Of a stretch of DNA of 64,000 nt, positions 27,057-35,880 are shown in pieces. The first letter of the stretch is position 1. Each line of letters starts with the position of its first letter. Below the pieces are notes generated by a model that saw only the letters and a list, made by a program, of their open reading frames with translations, ran no database searches and was not told where the DNA came from. A program made the translations under genes and the position numbers. Location of the stretch: contig NZ_FUZE01000011.1 of the NCBI RefSeq assembly GCF_900168205.1, positions 1 to 64,000 on the forward strand. The letters are read 5' to 3'. The stretch is from Chryseobacterium balustinum (GTDB taxonomy: Bacteria; Bacteroidota; Bacteroidia; Flavobacteriales; Weeksellaceae).

Positions 27057-27506
27057 ATGGCAGCAGTAAATGTTTATCTTACCTTCAACGGGAACTGCAG
27101 AGAAGCTTTCGATTTTTACAAATCGGTTTTCGGTGGAGAATATCCTTACATCGGAACTTTTGGCGAAATGCCTCCACAAGAAGGAAAAGAAATGTCTCAG
27201 GAAGATAAAGACAAAATTATGCACGTTTCTCTTCCGATTTCAAAAGAAACCATATTGATGGGAAGTGATACAGGTGGAGAATGGGCTTCAAGCTTAAAAG
27301 TTGGAAATAATTTTTCAGTGTCTATTAATGCAGATTCTAAAGAAGAAGCCGATAAACTTTTTAACGGACTTTCTGCAGGCGGAAATGTTACTATGCCTCT
27401 TGCTGACACTTTTTGGGGAGCATATTTCGGAATGTTCGCCGATAAATTTGACATCAACTGGATGGTAAATTATGATGACCCTGCGAAAATGCAACAACAT
27501 TCTTAA
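27057..27506 (+). CDS. PhnB-like VOC protein
   Basis: A 149-residue protein starting MAAVNVYLTFNGNCREAFDFYKSVFGGE, the standard opening of PhnB/YjdN-like proteins (VOC fold, once annotated 3-demethylubiquinone methyltransferase). ATG 27057 is chosen because the 30 codons upstream in the same frame come from repeat-like DNA. The end NPxx motif is replaced by FDINWMVNYDDPAK. No enzymatic role is established for this group. A bidirectional hairpin follows. Confidence 0.82.
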   Translation: MAAVNVYLTFNGNCREAFDFYKSVFGGEYPYIGTFGEMPPQEGKEMSQEDKDKIMHVSLPISKETILMGSDTGGEWASSLKVGNNFSVSINADSKEEADKLFNGLSAGGNVTMPLADTFWGAYFGMFADKFDINWMVNYDDPAKMQQHS

Positions 27507-27534
27507 AATTTATACTCCAAATTTGAAATAAATC

Positions 27535-27572
27535 AAAACAATAACCGGCAATTATCTGTCGGTTATTGTTTT
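27535..27572 (+). terminator. hairpin terminator after the PhnB-like gene
   Basis: AAAACAATAACCGGCA (27535-27550) pairs with TGTCGGTTATTGTTTT (27557-27572) with one internal mismatch, and the arms supply the T-run. Confidence 0.75.
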
Positions 27573-27718
27573 ACTATTAAGAAACTAGTTTTTCTTTGCT
27601 AAGTGAAATCGAAGATTCGACGAAGTCAAACGCCTTTGCGAACGAAAATATTTTCAAACATTTTAAATAAAACCTTTGCACTCTTTGCGTTTAAAAATAT
27701 AACTTTAAAAAAAACAAG

Positions 27719-28111
27719 ATGAAATTTACAATTGATGAAATTAAAACCGAACACCAAAAAGTAAAAAGCGGTGCCGATTTTCCGAATTATATTCAACAAA
27801 TAAAACAACTGGGAGTGTCTCATTACACAACCCTCGTTGCTGATGGAAACACAAAATATTTTGATATTGAAAATAATTTTGCTGAAACAGGAAAAAAATA
27901 TGATGCTTTAGAAATAACAGAAAATGTAAATCTTGAAAATTTTAAAACCAGATTAAAACTTCATCAACAAGGCGGAACAGATTACCTTACATTTTGTAAA
28001 GACTGTGCTGAAAATGGAGTAGAAGGTTGGAAGATGGATCTCAACAAGATGGTCTGCACTTATTTTAATAAAAATCAGAATAATATTTTAGAAGAAAAAG
28101 TTCCGTCTTAA
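27719..28111 (+). CDS. DUF1398 family protein
   Basis: A 130-residue protein. The sequence KVKSGADFPNYIQQIKQLGVSHYTTLVADGNTKYF and the late YLTFCKDCAENGVEGWKMDL are characteristic of DUF1398 (E. coli YbcV-like, sometimes called phage envelope protein), a small alpha/beta domain of unknown function. The conserved FCxxCAxxGV segment carries two Cys that might bind a metal. It is alone between terminators and repeat-rich intergenic DNA. Confidence 0.8.
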   Translation: MKFTIDEIKTEHQKVKSGADFPNYIQQIKQLGVSHYTTLVADGNTKYFDIENNFAETGKKYDALEITENVNLENFKTRLKLHQQGGTDYLTFCKDCAENGVEGWKMDLNKMVCTYFNKNQNNILEEKVPS

Positions 28112-28458
28112 AATAATGGGGCAGATATTTCTTTAAAAATTTCGAAATATAATTTTCTTGTTATTATAGATTTTTAATATTAATTTTGTTGAATGTGATA
28201 GATGAATAAAATAATTATTCTATCATTTTGAATATTTATTTTGACTTAGAAAATCGAAGCGTTAAGAAAATCAAGGATGTGAACGTTAAGAAAATTCTAT
28301 TGTTTGAGTGCGGGATAAAATAAGAAATAAAACAACAATCATACATACGCACGAGTTTAGAATTTTTAGTGAGCAGCCTTTATTTTTAGCGAAGAATTTC
28401 AAGTCTTGAATTTTTGTTTCTTTTGTTTTAAGACAAAAGAAAAAGTAACAATAAAATT
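28112..28458. other. 347-bp intergenic region with a repeat hairpin
   Basis: No ORF seen. It contains two copies of a GCGTTAAGAAAAT-like word (near 28258 and 28282) and a hairpin at 28417-28442. Confidence 0.45.
28417..28442. repeat. hairpin repeat upstream of the DUF2490 gene
   Basis: TTTCTTTTGT (28417-28426) pairs with ACAAAAGAAA (28433-28442). With the preceding TCAAGTCTTGAATTTTTG it resembles a hairpin unit that I recognise from other flavobacterial intergenic regions. It ends 17 nt before the ATG, so it may affect translation. Confidence 0.5.
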
Positions 28459-29133
28459 ATGAGGTTTTTAAAAAAGTTAGCGGTTTCTGTTTTATGTTTT
28501 GGAAGCGTTCTGTCATTTGCTCAGGAAAGTGATTTGGGAGCTTGGTATATGTATTTTGGAAATAATAAAATCAGCAAAAAGCTGAATTTTCATAATGAGA
28601 TTCAATACCGTAATTTTGATGGAATTGGTGATTTGGAACAATTATTAATTCGTACCGGAATTGGTTATGATTTGACAGAGAATAACAATAATGTTTTGTT
28701 GGGTTATGGTTTTATTTTGAGCCAGCCTTACGTAAAAGGTGAAAAGTCAGAAAATATTGAGCATCGTATTTTCCAGCAGTTTATTACAAAACAGAAGTTC
28801 GGAAGATTTAATCTGCAACACCGTTACCGTTTAGAAGAACGTTTTTTACAGGATGATTTCAGAATGAGGTTCCGTTATTTATTAGGATTGAATATTCCGA
28901 TCAACAACAAAGAGATGTTGCCAAAAACTCTTTATGTTTCTGCTTATAATGAGATTTTTCTTAATTTAGACAGTCCTGTTTTCGATAGAAGTCGAGTTTA
29001 TGGAGCTTTAGGATTTATCATTAATAAAAATATGAGAATTGAAGCAGGATATATGAATCAGCTTCAGGAAAATAAAAACCGTGGACAAATTCAAATCGGT
29101 TTTTACAATAACATTCCGTTTACAAGAAATTAA
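28459..29133 (+). CDS. DUF2490 outer-membrane beta-barrel-like protein
   Basis: A 224-residue exported protein with a signal peptide (cleavage near residue 21, LSFAQ). ESDLGAWYMYFGN, the repeated amphipathic strands (KLNFHNEIQYRNF, FGRFNLQHRYRLEERF, RFRYLLGLNIPIN) and the terminal aromatic-rich strand fit DUF2490, predicted small outer-membrane barrels of unknown cargo. It precedes the antiporter gene by about 100 nt. Confidence 0.8.
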   Translation: MRFLKKLAVSVLCFGSVLSFAQESDLGAWYMYFGNNKISKKLNFHNEIQYRNFDGIGDLEQLLIRTGIGYDLTENNNNVLLGYGFILSQPYVKGEKSENIEHRIFQQFITKQKFGRFNLQHRYRLEERFLQDDFRMRFRYLLGLNIPINNKEMLPKTLYVSAYNEIFLNLDSPVFDRSRVYGALGFIINKNMRIEAGYMNQLQENKNRGQIQIGFYNNIPFTRN

Positions 29134-29239
29134 AGTAAAAAAGACTTTGATTCGGTCTTTAAAAACAGAATCTATAAGAGTTTTCAAAACTCAAAAAAAC
29201 TCAAAATACTTTTTTATAACAACTAAATAATCACAGACC

Positions 29240-30850
29240 ATGATTCACGATTATGTAATTATTTCCATCGCTGTACTTTTATCGGTGATGATTTTGGTGA
29301 TGGTAGGGCAGAAGCTCAAAGTAGCTTATCCGATTTTTCTTGTGATTGCAGGTTTACTCGTAAGCTTCATTCCGGGAATGCCGCAAATAGAAATTGAGCC
29401 CGATTTGGTATTTCTTATATTTCTTCCGCCCATTTTATTTGAAGCGGCCTGGTTTACTTCGTGGCAGGATTTTCATAAATGGCGAAAACAAATATTTTCA
29501 ATGGCATTCGGATTGGTTTTTTTAACATCGATTGTCGTTGCCTATCTTTCTTCATCAATTATTCCGGGATTGACCGTTGCCATGGGATTTCTTTTAGGTG
29601 GTGTAAATTCTCCTCCAGATGCAGTTGCAGCAACTTCTGTTTTAAAAAACATGAAAATTCCTAAAAAAATAACCACCATTTTAGAAGGCGAAAGTCTGAT
29701 TAATGATGCGTCGAGTTTAATTGTATTTAAATTTGCTTTGGCTGCGGTAATTTCGGGACAATTTATTTTCCGTGAAGCTGTAACCGATTTCTTTACAATG
29801 GCGATTGGGGGTGTTGCAGTAGGAATCGGAGCAGGGTTGGTTTTTGGAAAATTTTTAAGATTAATTCCTTCCAATTCCAATATTGATACCGTAATTACTC
29901 TGATTGTTCCGTATGTAATGTATGTTGCGGCAGAACATTTTCATTTTTCAGGAGTTTTGGCGGTTGTTGCTGGAGGATTATTGATGTCTTATAATTCGCA
30001 TTGTTATTTAAGCCATACTTCGAGAATTCAGACCGGAAATGTCTGGAGTGTCATTATTTTCTTAATGAATACCATTATTTTCATTTTGATAGGACTTGAA
30101 TTGCCAATTGTGGTTGCAGCAATGAAAGATTACACAATTTCAGAAGGTATTTTTTACAGTATTGTGATTGGAGGCGCTATTATTTTTACACGTTTAGCTT
30201 ACAGTTATGCGATTGTCTACGTTCCAAGACTTTTATCTAAAAAAGTTCGGCAGGAAAATCCAAAACCAGACTGGAAAGAACCTTTTATCATCAGTTTTGC
30301 AGCGATGAGAGGAGTCGTTTCTTTGGCAGCCGCACTTTCAATTCCTGTTTATATAAGTCCAGGAGAAGCTTTTCCGCACAGGAATATTATTCTGTTTGTA
30401 ACTTTTGTAATCATTCTGATTACTTTGGTGGGACAAGGCTTGTTACTTGCTCCAATTTTAAAATTCCTAAAAATTGAAGATGCAGGAAGTGAGCTTCCGG
30501 AAGAAAAGCAGGAAGCTATTTTAATGAAAAAATTAAAAGAAACTGCGCTTCAAAAACTGACTTCAGATTTCTCTGAATTATCAGAAAGCAATAGTCTCGT
30601 AAAGCATCAAATCTATAAACTGGAAAATGAGATGAAGTTGATAGCTGATAAAGCGCAATGTATGGGCTCTGCAGTAGATTATGCTACCGCAATGAATGAA
30701 AATAAAGATGTTTTACGACAAGTTATTCAGGCGCAGAGAAACGAACTCCACCGCATGAAACGTGAGAAAATCTTTGATGACCACGTGATGAGAACTATCG
30801 AAATGCAGCTCGATTTCGATGAAGCTAAAATTACTGGATTTGCGCATTAA
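29240..30850 (+). CDS. Na+/H+ antiporter of the CPA1 (NhaP-like) family
   Basis: A 536-residue inner-membrane exchanger. About 12 membrane segments fill residues 1-420. Family landmarks are PPILFEAAWF, GVNSPPDAVAATSVLKNMKIP (the ion-binding Asp region), EGESLINDASSLIVFKFA and the late FAAMRGVVSLAAALSIP. The C-terminal ~110 residues are cytoplasmic, helical and charged (EEKQEAILMKKLKETA…), a probable regulatory coiled coil. It exchanges cytoplasmic Na+ or K+ for protons in pH and salt homeostasis; the exact cation is not predictable. Confidence 0.9.
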   Translation: MIHDYVIISIAVLLSVMILVMVGQKLKVAYPIFLVIAGLLVSFIPGMPQIEIEPDLVFLIFLPPILFEAAWFTSWQDFHKWRKQIFSMAFGLVFLTSIVVAYLSSSIIPGLTVAMGFLLGGVNSPPDAVAATSVLKNMKIPKKITTILEGESLINDASSLIVFKFALAAVISGQFIFREAVTDFFTMAIGGVAVGIGAGLVFGKFLRLIPSNSNIDTVITLIVPYVMYVAAEHFHFSGVLAVVAGGLLMSYNSHCYLSHTSRIQTGNVWSVIIFLMNTIIFILIGLELPIVVAAMKDYTISEGIFYSIVIGGAIIFTRLAYSYAIVYVPRLLSKKVRQENPKPDWKEPFIISFAAMRGVVSLAAALSIPVYISPGEAFPHRNIILFVTFVIILITLVGQGLLLAPILKFLKIEDAGSELPEEKQEAILMKKLKETALQKLTSDFSELSESNSLVKHQIYKLENEMKLIADKAQCMGSAVDYATAMNENKDVLRQVIQAQRNELHRMKREKIFDDHVMRTIEMQLDFDEAKITGFAH

Positions 30851-30873
30851 ATTAATGTTAAATTAAATTTAAG

Positions 30874-31254
30874 ATGAAATTCAAATCACTGCAACCCATT
30901 TTATGGACCGAAAATTTAGATGAAACAGTTGGTTTTTATCTTTATATTTTAGGTTTTTCACTGAATGAAAGAAATGACGATTGGCAGTGGGTTTCTCTCC
31001 AAAAAGATGAAATTCAGATGATGATTTCAAAACCTAATCAACATGAGAAACTAAACGGAATCGGCTTTTCCGGCTCGTTTTATTTTAATGTGGAAAATGT
31101 AGATGAGGTTTGGGAAGATTTAAAATCAAAAGCTAATATCTGCTACGAAATTGAAACTTTCGAATGGGGAATGAGAGAATTTGCCATCTACGATAACAAC
31201 GGATATATTCTGCAATTTGGTCAACCTGCATCAGAAATTAGCAGAGAGGAATAA
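30874..31254 (+). CDS. VOC family protein (bleomycin-resistance-like)
   Basis: A 126-residue VOC-fold protein: FKSLQPILWTENLDETVGFYLYILGF opens the first half and FAIYDNNGYILQFGQP closes the second. Several members bind small toxic or aromatic ligands, but the ligand here is unknown. It begins 23 nt after the antiporter stop and could be co-transcribed with it. Confidence 0.78.
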   Translation: MKFKSLQPILWTENLDETVGFYLYILGFSLNERNDDWQWVSLQKDEIQMMISKPNQHEKLNGIGFSGSFYFNVENVDEVWEDLKSKANICYEIETFEWGMREFAIYDNNGYILQFGQPASEISREE

Positions 31255-31289
31255 AATTTGCTATTTTTGATAAAATTTTAGAAATAAAA

Positions 31290-32330
31290 ATGAAAAACAG
31301 AATAATTGTAGGTTGTGCAGGATTACTTTTGGCAGCGTCTTTTATGGTAGTATCTTGTAAAGATGACGAAAAAATATTGACTTCTCTGGCTGATTATAAC
31401 GCATCAATGGAAACTACAGGTTACCATTTTGGCGATAAGTTGGATATTCCTAAAGATGTTTTAGATAACGCAGAAAGTATTACCATCAGTTTTGGCGAAA
31501 AAGAATCTACAAGCCTTGTTGTAGACCCAAAATATTTTACATTAGGTGATAATGCCGTGACTTTTAATATTAAAACGAAAGGTGGCGAGACTTTATATCA
31601 GGATGCAACCATTAATGTGTACAGCAAAAGCCCCGAGCAAAATTTAAGCTATGAAGTAGTTGCTGAGTATCCTCATGACCCGAATAACTTTACACAAGGT
31701 TTTCAGCTTGATGGTAATACAGTATATGAAAGCGAAGGACAATACGGTTCGTCAAGATTAATTACCTACAAACTTGGAGAAAATACTCCGATTAAAGAAA
31801 CAAAACAACCGGATGATGTTTTTTCTGAAGGAAGTACCATTGCAGGAGATAAAGTGTATCAGCTGACTTGGGAAAACAAAAAAGGATTTGTTTATGACAA
31901 AAGCACTTTAAGTCTGGTTTCTGAATTTGCTTATCCGGATATGATGGTAAAAGGTTGGGGCTTAACGTATGACGGAAAAAATCTTATCGCTTCAGACGGG
32001 ACAAAAAATCTTTATTTTTTAGATAAAAATGATCCTTCGAAAATGGTTAAATATATTTCAGTGGCAGGAAATACTTCAGTGTATGATCAATTAAACGAGC
32101 TGGAATATTACAAAGGATTTATCTATGCAAACGTTTGGCACAAACCTATTATTTTAAAAATAAATCCTGCGAACGGTGAAGTGGTAGGGAAATTTGATTT
32201 TACAAAAATTGCTGATCCTTTTACTAAAGCAGACAGCGAAAATGTATTGAACGGAATCGCTTTTAAAGGTGATAACATGCTTGTGACTGGAAAAAAATGG
32301 TCGAAAATTTATGAAGTTGCCATCAAATAG
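31290..32330 (+). CDS. glutaminyl-peptide cyclotransferase (bacterial five-blade type), lipoprotein
   Basis: A 346-residue lipoprotein with lipobox ending at Cys23 (MVVSCK). The last ~220 residues form the Glu_cyclase_2 beta-propeller: YPHDPNNFTQGFQLDGNTVYESEGQYGSSRL, PDDVFSEGSTIAGDKVYQLTW, ELEYYKGFIYANVWHKP and VLNGIAFKGDNMLVTGKKW. These enzymes convert N-terminal Gln of exported proteins to pyroglutamate, which is frequent on mature T9SS and periplasmic proteins of Bacteroidota. The N-terminal ~110 residues form an extra beta domain seen in flavobacterial members. It stands alone between the VOC gene and a promoter at 32377. Confidence 0.87.
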   Translation: MKNRIIVGCAGLLLAASFMVVSCKDDEKILTSLADYNASMETTGYHFGDKLDIPKDVLDNAESITISFGEKESTSLVVDPKYFTLGDNAVTFNIKTKGGETLYQDATINVYSKSPEQNLSYEVVAEYPHDPNNFTQGFQLDGNTVYESEGQYGSSRLITYKLGENTPIKETKQPDDVFSEGSTIAGDKVYQLTWENKKGFVYDKSTLSLVSEFAYPDMMVKGWGLTYDGKNLIASDGTKNLYFLDKNDPSKMVKYISVAGNTSVYDQLNELEYYKGFIYANVWHKPIILKINPANGEVVGKFDFTKIADPFTKADSENVLNGIAFKGDNMLVTGKKWSKIYEVAIK

Positions 32331-32376
32331 TTAAAATTGAAAGCAAGTTCAGATTGAATAAAATAAAGTATGTAAA

Positions 32377-32408
32377 TTGGTAGCGTTCCTTTTGGAGCGC
32401 TATCTTTG
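32377..32408 (+). promoter_or_regulatory. promoter TTG-N21-TATCTTTG
   Basis: TTG at 32377-32379, a 21-nt spacer and TATCTTTG at 32401-32408 match the flavobacterial consensus. It places the transcript start near 32412 and so excludes the in-frame TTG at 32377 as translation start of the next gene. Confidence 0.65.
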
Positions 32409-32421
32409 TAAAAAAGTTTTT

Positions 32422-33327
32422 TTGAAATTAATATCTCTCTTTCTGGTTTTGGTTTTCTGTTCGGTTTCTGCGCAGAAAGTACTTCCTTTTGATACATTAA
32501 AGCTTAAGGAAACGAAAGATATGTTTTCAGACGATTATGGAAATCTTTATCTGTACCGAAATAAAGATTTCAGTTTTACCAAATACGATTCTCTGGGAAA
32601 ACAGTTAGGCAAACTGATGTTTACTGTTCCGTTTAAAGTTCAGGAAATACAAAATCCTTTAACGGTGGCACTTTTTTCTGAAAATGCACAGGAAATGAAA
32701 TTTGTGGATCAAAATCTTAATGAAATTCAGAAGATTGATTTTAAACAAAAATTCAGCTTTATAAAACATGCTTATGCAGAAGATCTGCAACAGATTTGGT
32801 TGCTGGATGAAAGCACAAAACGTCTTCTTCAATATAATTTCAGAAACGAAACAACCATCAATTCTTTTCCTTTTGATGCCAGTTTCGATGAGGTGATTGA
32901 TCTTTTGGTTTTTGAAACGAAGGTTTATATTTTATCTAAAAATCAGTTCAGAGTGTATAATTTAAAGTTCGAAAAACTCTTTGAAGCTCCTGTAGAAAAT
33001 GCAAAACGTTTCCGCAGAGAAAACGAAGTGATTTTAATTATTGCTAAAAATACCATATTCAAATATAATCCTGAGAAAGGTTTAACCAAAATCTTTGATG
33101 ATCCCGACGCACAAATTGTGGATAAAAATTCGTTATCATATTTTGAAATAAAAGGCAACAAACTCTATCTTTACACCCTTGAAGATATCGCTGATATTAA
33201 AAAGCTTAAAGAAGCCGAAAACCAGAAAAAAGAACTTGAAAAATCCATCGAAAAATTGGAAAAAGAAAAATCTGAAAAATCAGATATTCTTAAAGTAATG
33301 GATGAAATTCAGGATTTGGGCTTTTAG
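32422..33327 (+). CDS. hypothetical exported protein with beta-propeller-like body and coiled-coil tail
   Basis: A 301-residue protein probably starting at TTG 32422, giving MKLISLFLVLVFCSVSAQ as signal peptide. The frame extends upstream to 32377, but a promoter lies there. The centre has repeated propeller-like strands (DYGNLYLYRNKDFSFTKYDS, IWLLDESTKRLLQYN, KGLTKIFDDPDAQI). The last ~45 residues are a Lys/Glu coiled coil (KELEKSIEKLEKEKSEKSD). No family name is certain. It precedes the deoxynucleoside kinase gene by 32 nt on the same strand. Confidence 0.68.
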   Translation: MKLISLFLVLVFCSVSAQKVLPFDTLKLKETKDMFSDDYGNLYLYRNKDFSFTKYDSLGKQLGKLMFTVPFKVQEIQNPLTVALFSENAQEMKFVDQNLNEIQKIDFKQKFSFIKHAYAEDLQQIWLLDESTKRLLQYNFRNETTINSFPFDASFDEVIDLLVFETKVYILSKNQFRVYNLKFEKLFEAPVENAKRFRRENEVILIIAKNTIFKYNPEKGLTKIFDDPDAQIVDKNSLSYFEIKGNKLYLYTLEDIADIKKLKEAENQKKELEKSIEKLEKEKSEKSDILKVMDEIQDLGF

Positions 33328-33359
33328 ATTTTAACATTTCAAAATAAAGAGACAGAAAT

Positions 33360-33974
33360 ATGCATATTGCAGTTACAGGAAACATTGGTGCAGGAAAAAC
33401 TACTTTAACGACGATGCTTGCCAAACATTACGGTTGGGATGCCCAGTTTGAAGACGTAGATCACAATCCTTATCTGGAAGATTTTTACGCAGACATGAGT
33501 AAGTGGAGTTTTGCTTTGCAGATTTATTTTCTGGGCAGCAGATTCCGTCAGGTAAAAGAGATCAGAGAAAGCGGGAAAAATATTATTCAGGACCGTACGA
33601 TCTATGAAGACGCTCATATTTTTGCAGAAAACCTGAATGATATGAAGCTTTTGTCGGATAGAGATTTCAAAAATTACGCATCACTTTTTGATTTGATGAA
33701 AACTTTTGTTTCGGCACCCGATTTGCTTATTTACCTTAAATCTGATGTGCCCAATCTGGTGAAAAAAATCTATAAAAGAGGAAGAGAATATGAAGCCTCG
33801 ATCAGTATAGAATATCTTTCTAAACTGAATCAGAAGTACGAAAAATGGATTTCAAATTACACAGAAGGCAAATTACTGATTATCGAAGTTGATGATCTTG
33901 ATTTTGTAGAAAGACCGGAGGATTTTGGATTTGTTTTGGAAAAAATAGATGCCGAACTGAACGGTTTGTTTTAA
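33360..33974 (+). CDS. deoxynucleoside kinase
   Basis: A 204-residue kinase that phosphorylates deoxynucleosides for the salvage pathway. P-loop GNIGAGKTT (residues ~7-15), the substrate-binding VDHNPYLEDFY segment, the conserved DRTIYEDAHIFA (Asp-Arg pair) and the lid RGREYEASISIEYL with Arg residues are all present, fitting the dNK/dGK/dAK family of firmicute and Bacteroidota type. Which nucleoside it prefers cannot be told. It starts 32 nt after the previous gene. Confidence 0.88.
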   Translation: MHIAVTGNIGAGKTTLTTMLAKHYGWDAQFEDVDHNPYLEDFYADMSKWSFALQIYFLGSRFRQVKEIRESGKNIIQDRTIYEDAHIFAENLNDMKLLSDRDFKNYASLFDLMKTFVSAPDLLIYLKSDVPNLVKKIYKRGREYEASISIEYLSKLNQKYEKWISNYTEGKLLIIEVDDLDFVERPEDFGFVLEKIDAELNGLF

Positions 33975-33997
33975 AATAATTTAGCTTAAATTTTATT

Positions 33998-34348
33998 ATG
34001 ATGATTAAGGTCTTACACAACGGAAACTGTTCAAAATCAAATGCTGTTTTAGAGTATTTGGACGAAAATGGTGTTCAGTTTGAAATCATCAATATTGTGG
34101 AAGATCCTCTAAGTGTTTTGGAACTGAAAACAGTTTTAAAAAAATTAAATCAAAGCGTTTTTCATATCATCAGAAAAGAAGAGAAATTATATCTTGAAAA
34201 ATTTGCAGGAAAAGATCATACGGAAGAAGAATGGCTTCAGATTTTATCTGAAAACCCGTCTTTGATACAGAGACCAATCATTATCAAAGGCTCGGTTGCT
34301 ATGTTGGGAAGACCTCTCGAAAATGTGAAATTCTTTATAGAAAAATAG
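33998..34348 (+). CDS. ArsC/Spx-family thioredoxin-fold protein
   Basis: A 116-residue protein. NGNCSKSNAVLEYLDENG provides the catalytic Cys of arsenate-reductase-like proteins, and the RP motif region reads IQRPIIIKGSVAMLGRP, typical of ArsC/YffB relatives. Members reduce arsenate with glutathione or thioredoxin, but many genomic copies have no proven substrate. Either of two adjacent ATGs (33998, 34001) may be used. A bidirectional terminator separates it from the convergent DUF493 gene. Confidence 0.82.
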   Translation: MMIKVLHNGNCSKSNAVLEYLDENGVQFEIINIVEDPLSVLELKTVLKKLNQSVFHIIRKEEKLYLEKFAGKDHTEEEWLQILSENPSLIQRPIIIKGSVAMLGRPLENVKFFIEK

Positions 34349-34379
34349 ATTTAAGAGTAATTTTAAATCTTATAAAAAG

Positions 34380-34413
34380 AAAAAGGTTAGTTTATGAAAA
34401 CTAACCTTTTTTT
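34380..34413. terminator. bidirectional terminator between convergent genes
   Basis: AAGGTTAGTTT and AAACTAACCTT (core arms 34385-34393 and 34398-34406) with a 4-nt loop, A-run on one side and T-run on the other. Confidence 0.85.
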
Positions 34414-34430
34414 ATTGGGATTTTATTCAC

Positions 34431-34736
34431 TTACAATAAAATTACGCCTTCAATTTTTGCAACTTCCTGATAAATACGGACTACCTGATCCGCATCCAAA
34501 ACAAAAGCGTTGATATTGCATGCGGTATATTTTCCGTTTTTACTTTCGCGGTTTCCCAGTGTAAACTTTATACCGTCGAAAACTTTATAAATTTCTGTAA
34601 GCTTAGCATCATCCGTAGGGATAATGAATTTAAACAGATAATCTTCCGGAAAATCATGATTGTTCTCTAGTTTTTCCTTTAATGATTTATAAAATTCTTC
34701 AGGATTTGTGTTTTCATTTCCTTGTAATATTTCCAT
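34431..34736 (-). CDS. DUF493 (YbeD-like) protein
   Basis: A 101-residue protein of the DUF493 family: FKIPTDDAKL-like core (reads YLFKFIIPTDDAKLTEIYKVF) and YTACNINAFVLDADQVVRIYQEVAKIEGVILL, an ACT-like ferredoxin fold as in E. coli YbeD. E. coli YbeD lies near lipoate genes, but no partner gene is next to it here. Function unknown. Confidence 0.8.
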   Translation of the reverse strand: MEILQGNENTNPEEFYKSLKEKLENNHDFPEDYLFKFIIPTDDAKLTEIYKVFDGIKFTLGNRESKNGKYTACNINAFVLDADQVVRIYQEVAKIEGVILL

Positions 34737-34775
34737 TTTCTTCCTTAATTATATATAAATTTAACAAAAATTCAT

Positions 34776-35453
34776 TTACTTTCCAAATGGAGCAAGTAAA
34801 GACGCTGAATTTTGCTTTTCATGATCTTCGATGATATTAAAAAGACCGTTTACAATTTGTTCTGAAGCCAACATACTCAATCCACCCGCGTTGACATTGG
34901 TTTTATTTCCACCCAAAAGGCTTCCTAAAAGATTGCTCCCCGATAATGCCGTATTGATGGTTTTTACGATACCGTATTTATTGAGTTCCTCTTCAACTCT
35001 TGGCGCAATAGCTTGAACCAATTGGGTCTGAGTTTTTTCTTTCAAAATTAATGTAGCCGTTCCTTTTTCACCCTGAATAATCCTTGTTACATCTTGCGCA
35101 TTAAGGCTGTTAACTGCTGTTTCCAAAATAGGTTTTGAAATATTTACCGTGTAAACAGCAGCTTCAGCAATGTATTGTCTCTCTTTAGCCACAATAGAAG
35201 GAGCTATTTTTTCTAAAGTAGTGTTGATGTCTCTTAACTCTTTTGGTAAAGCTTTATCAACTAAATTATTTTGTAGAAATGCTTCTTTGTTACCGTAAAT
35301 ATTGGCTCCTTTATTGATTCCGCCTAATAAAACTCTTTTAATGACTGCTAATCCTAAATCTGTAGTAGCAAGTGTAGAGCAAGAGTTTAAACTTGTGGTA
35401 ATCACTGCACCCGTTCCGAAGATTAGTGCAGCGGCTATAATATATTTTTTCAT
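34776..35453 (-). CDS. DUF4197 domain protein, exported lipoprotein
   Basis: A 225-residue protein starting at ATG 35453 (MKKYIIAAALIFGTGAVITTSLNSC), which gives a proper signal with a lipobox Cys25; the frame further upstream is not signal-like. The body (ALPKELRDINTTLEKIAPSIVAKERQYIAEAAVYT…) fits DUF4197, a periplasmic alpha-helical domain of unknown role. Upstream lies the long AT-rich spacer of the SusC promoter on the other strand. Confidence 0.8.
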   Translation of the reverse strand: MKKYIIAAALIFGTGAVITTSLNSCSTLATTDLGLAVIKRVLLGGINKGANIYGNKEAFLQNNLVDKALPKELRDINTTLEKIAPSIVAKERQYIAEAAVYTVNISKPILETAVNSLNAQDVTRIIQGEKGTATLILKEKTQTQLVQAIAPRVEEELNKYGIVKTINTALSGSNLLGSLLGGNKTNVNAGGLSMLASEQIVNGLFNIIEDHEKQNSASLLAPFGK

Positions 35454-35880
35454 TTTCAATTTTTTTACTATTGTCAAATAACGCTCCAAAGGTAAAGACA
35501 AATGTGTATTTAACAAAAAATTATTTGTTTCACAAAAAATCAGATTTTATGCTGTGAATTATAGTTCATTTTACTACCAAAGTTCAGATTGTATAGATTT
35601 GAGACATTAAAAGCGTTTTTTGGGTGATTTTTGCTTGAAAAAAAGCTTTGCTTCAATGTGAAATATTCATTTATATTAAAATTTTCAATTGTGTAATTTA
35701 TTAAAATTTAGTTTTACTTAACATATTTCACAAATTAACAACCATTTAATAAATTATTTAACTAAATTTAACATCAGTTGATATTTTTTATATTTTTGAC
35801 CAAAGTCTTCTTTTGAGAAAATAAGATTTGCCAAAAGCTGATTTTTACACAATTGATTATACAAGATAAAATTAAACTAT
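35454..35880. other. 427-bp AT-rich divergent intergenic region
   Basis: Holds the promoter of the sus-like locus (-7 box at 35791-35798) and the upstream region of the DUF4197 gene. No additional ORF and no clear regulator site repeat seen. Confidence 0.5.
35791..35798 (+). promoter_or_regulatory. -7 box of the susC-susD operon
   Basis: TATTTTTG fits TAnnTTTG. It lies 82 nt before the susC ATG, leaving a leader of roughly 80 nt. A TTTA at 35767 with a 20-nt spacer is the best -33 candidate, so -33 is weak and activation by a regulator is likely. Confidence 0.55.
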
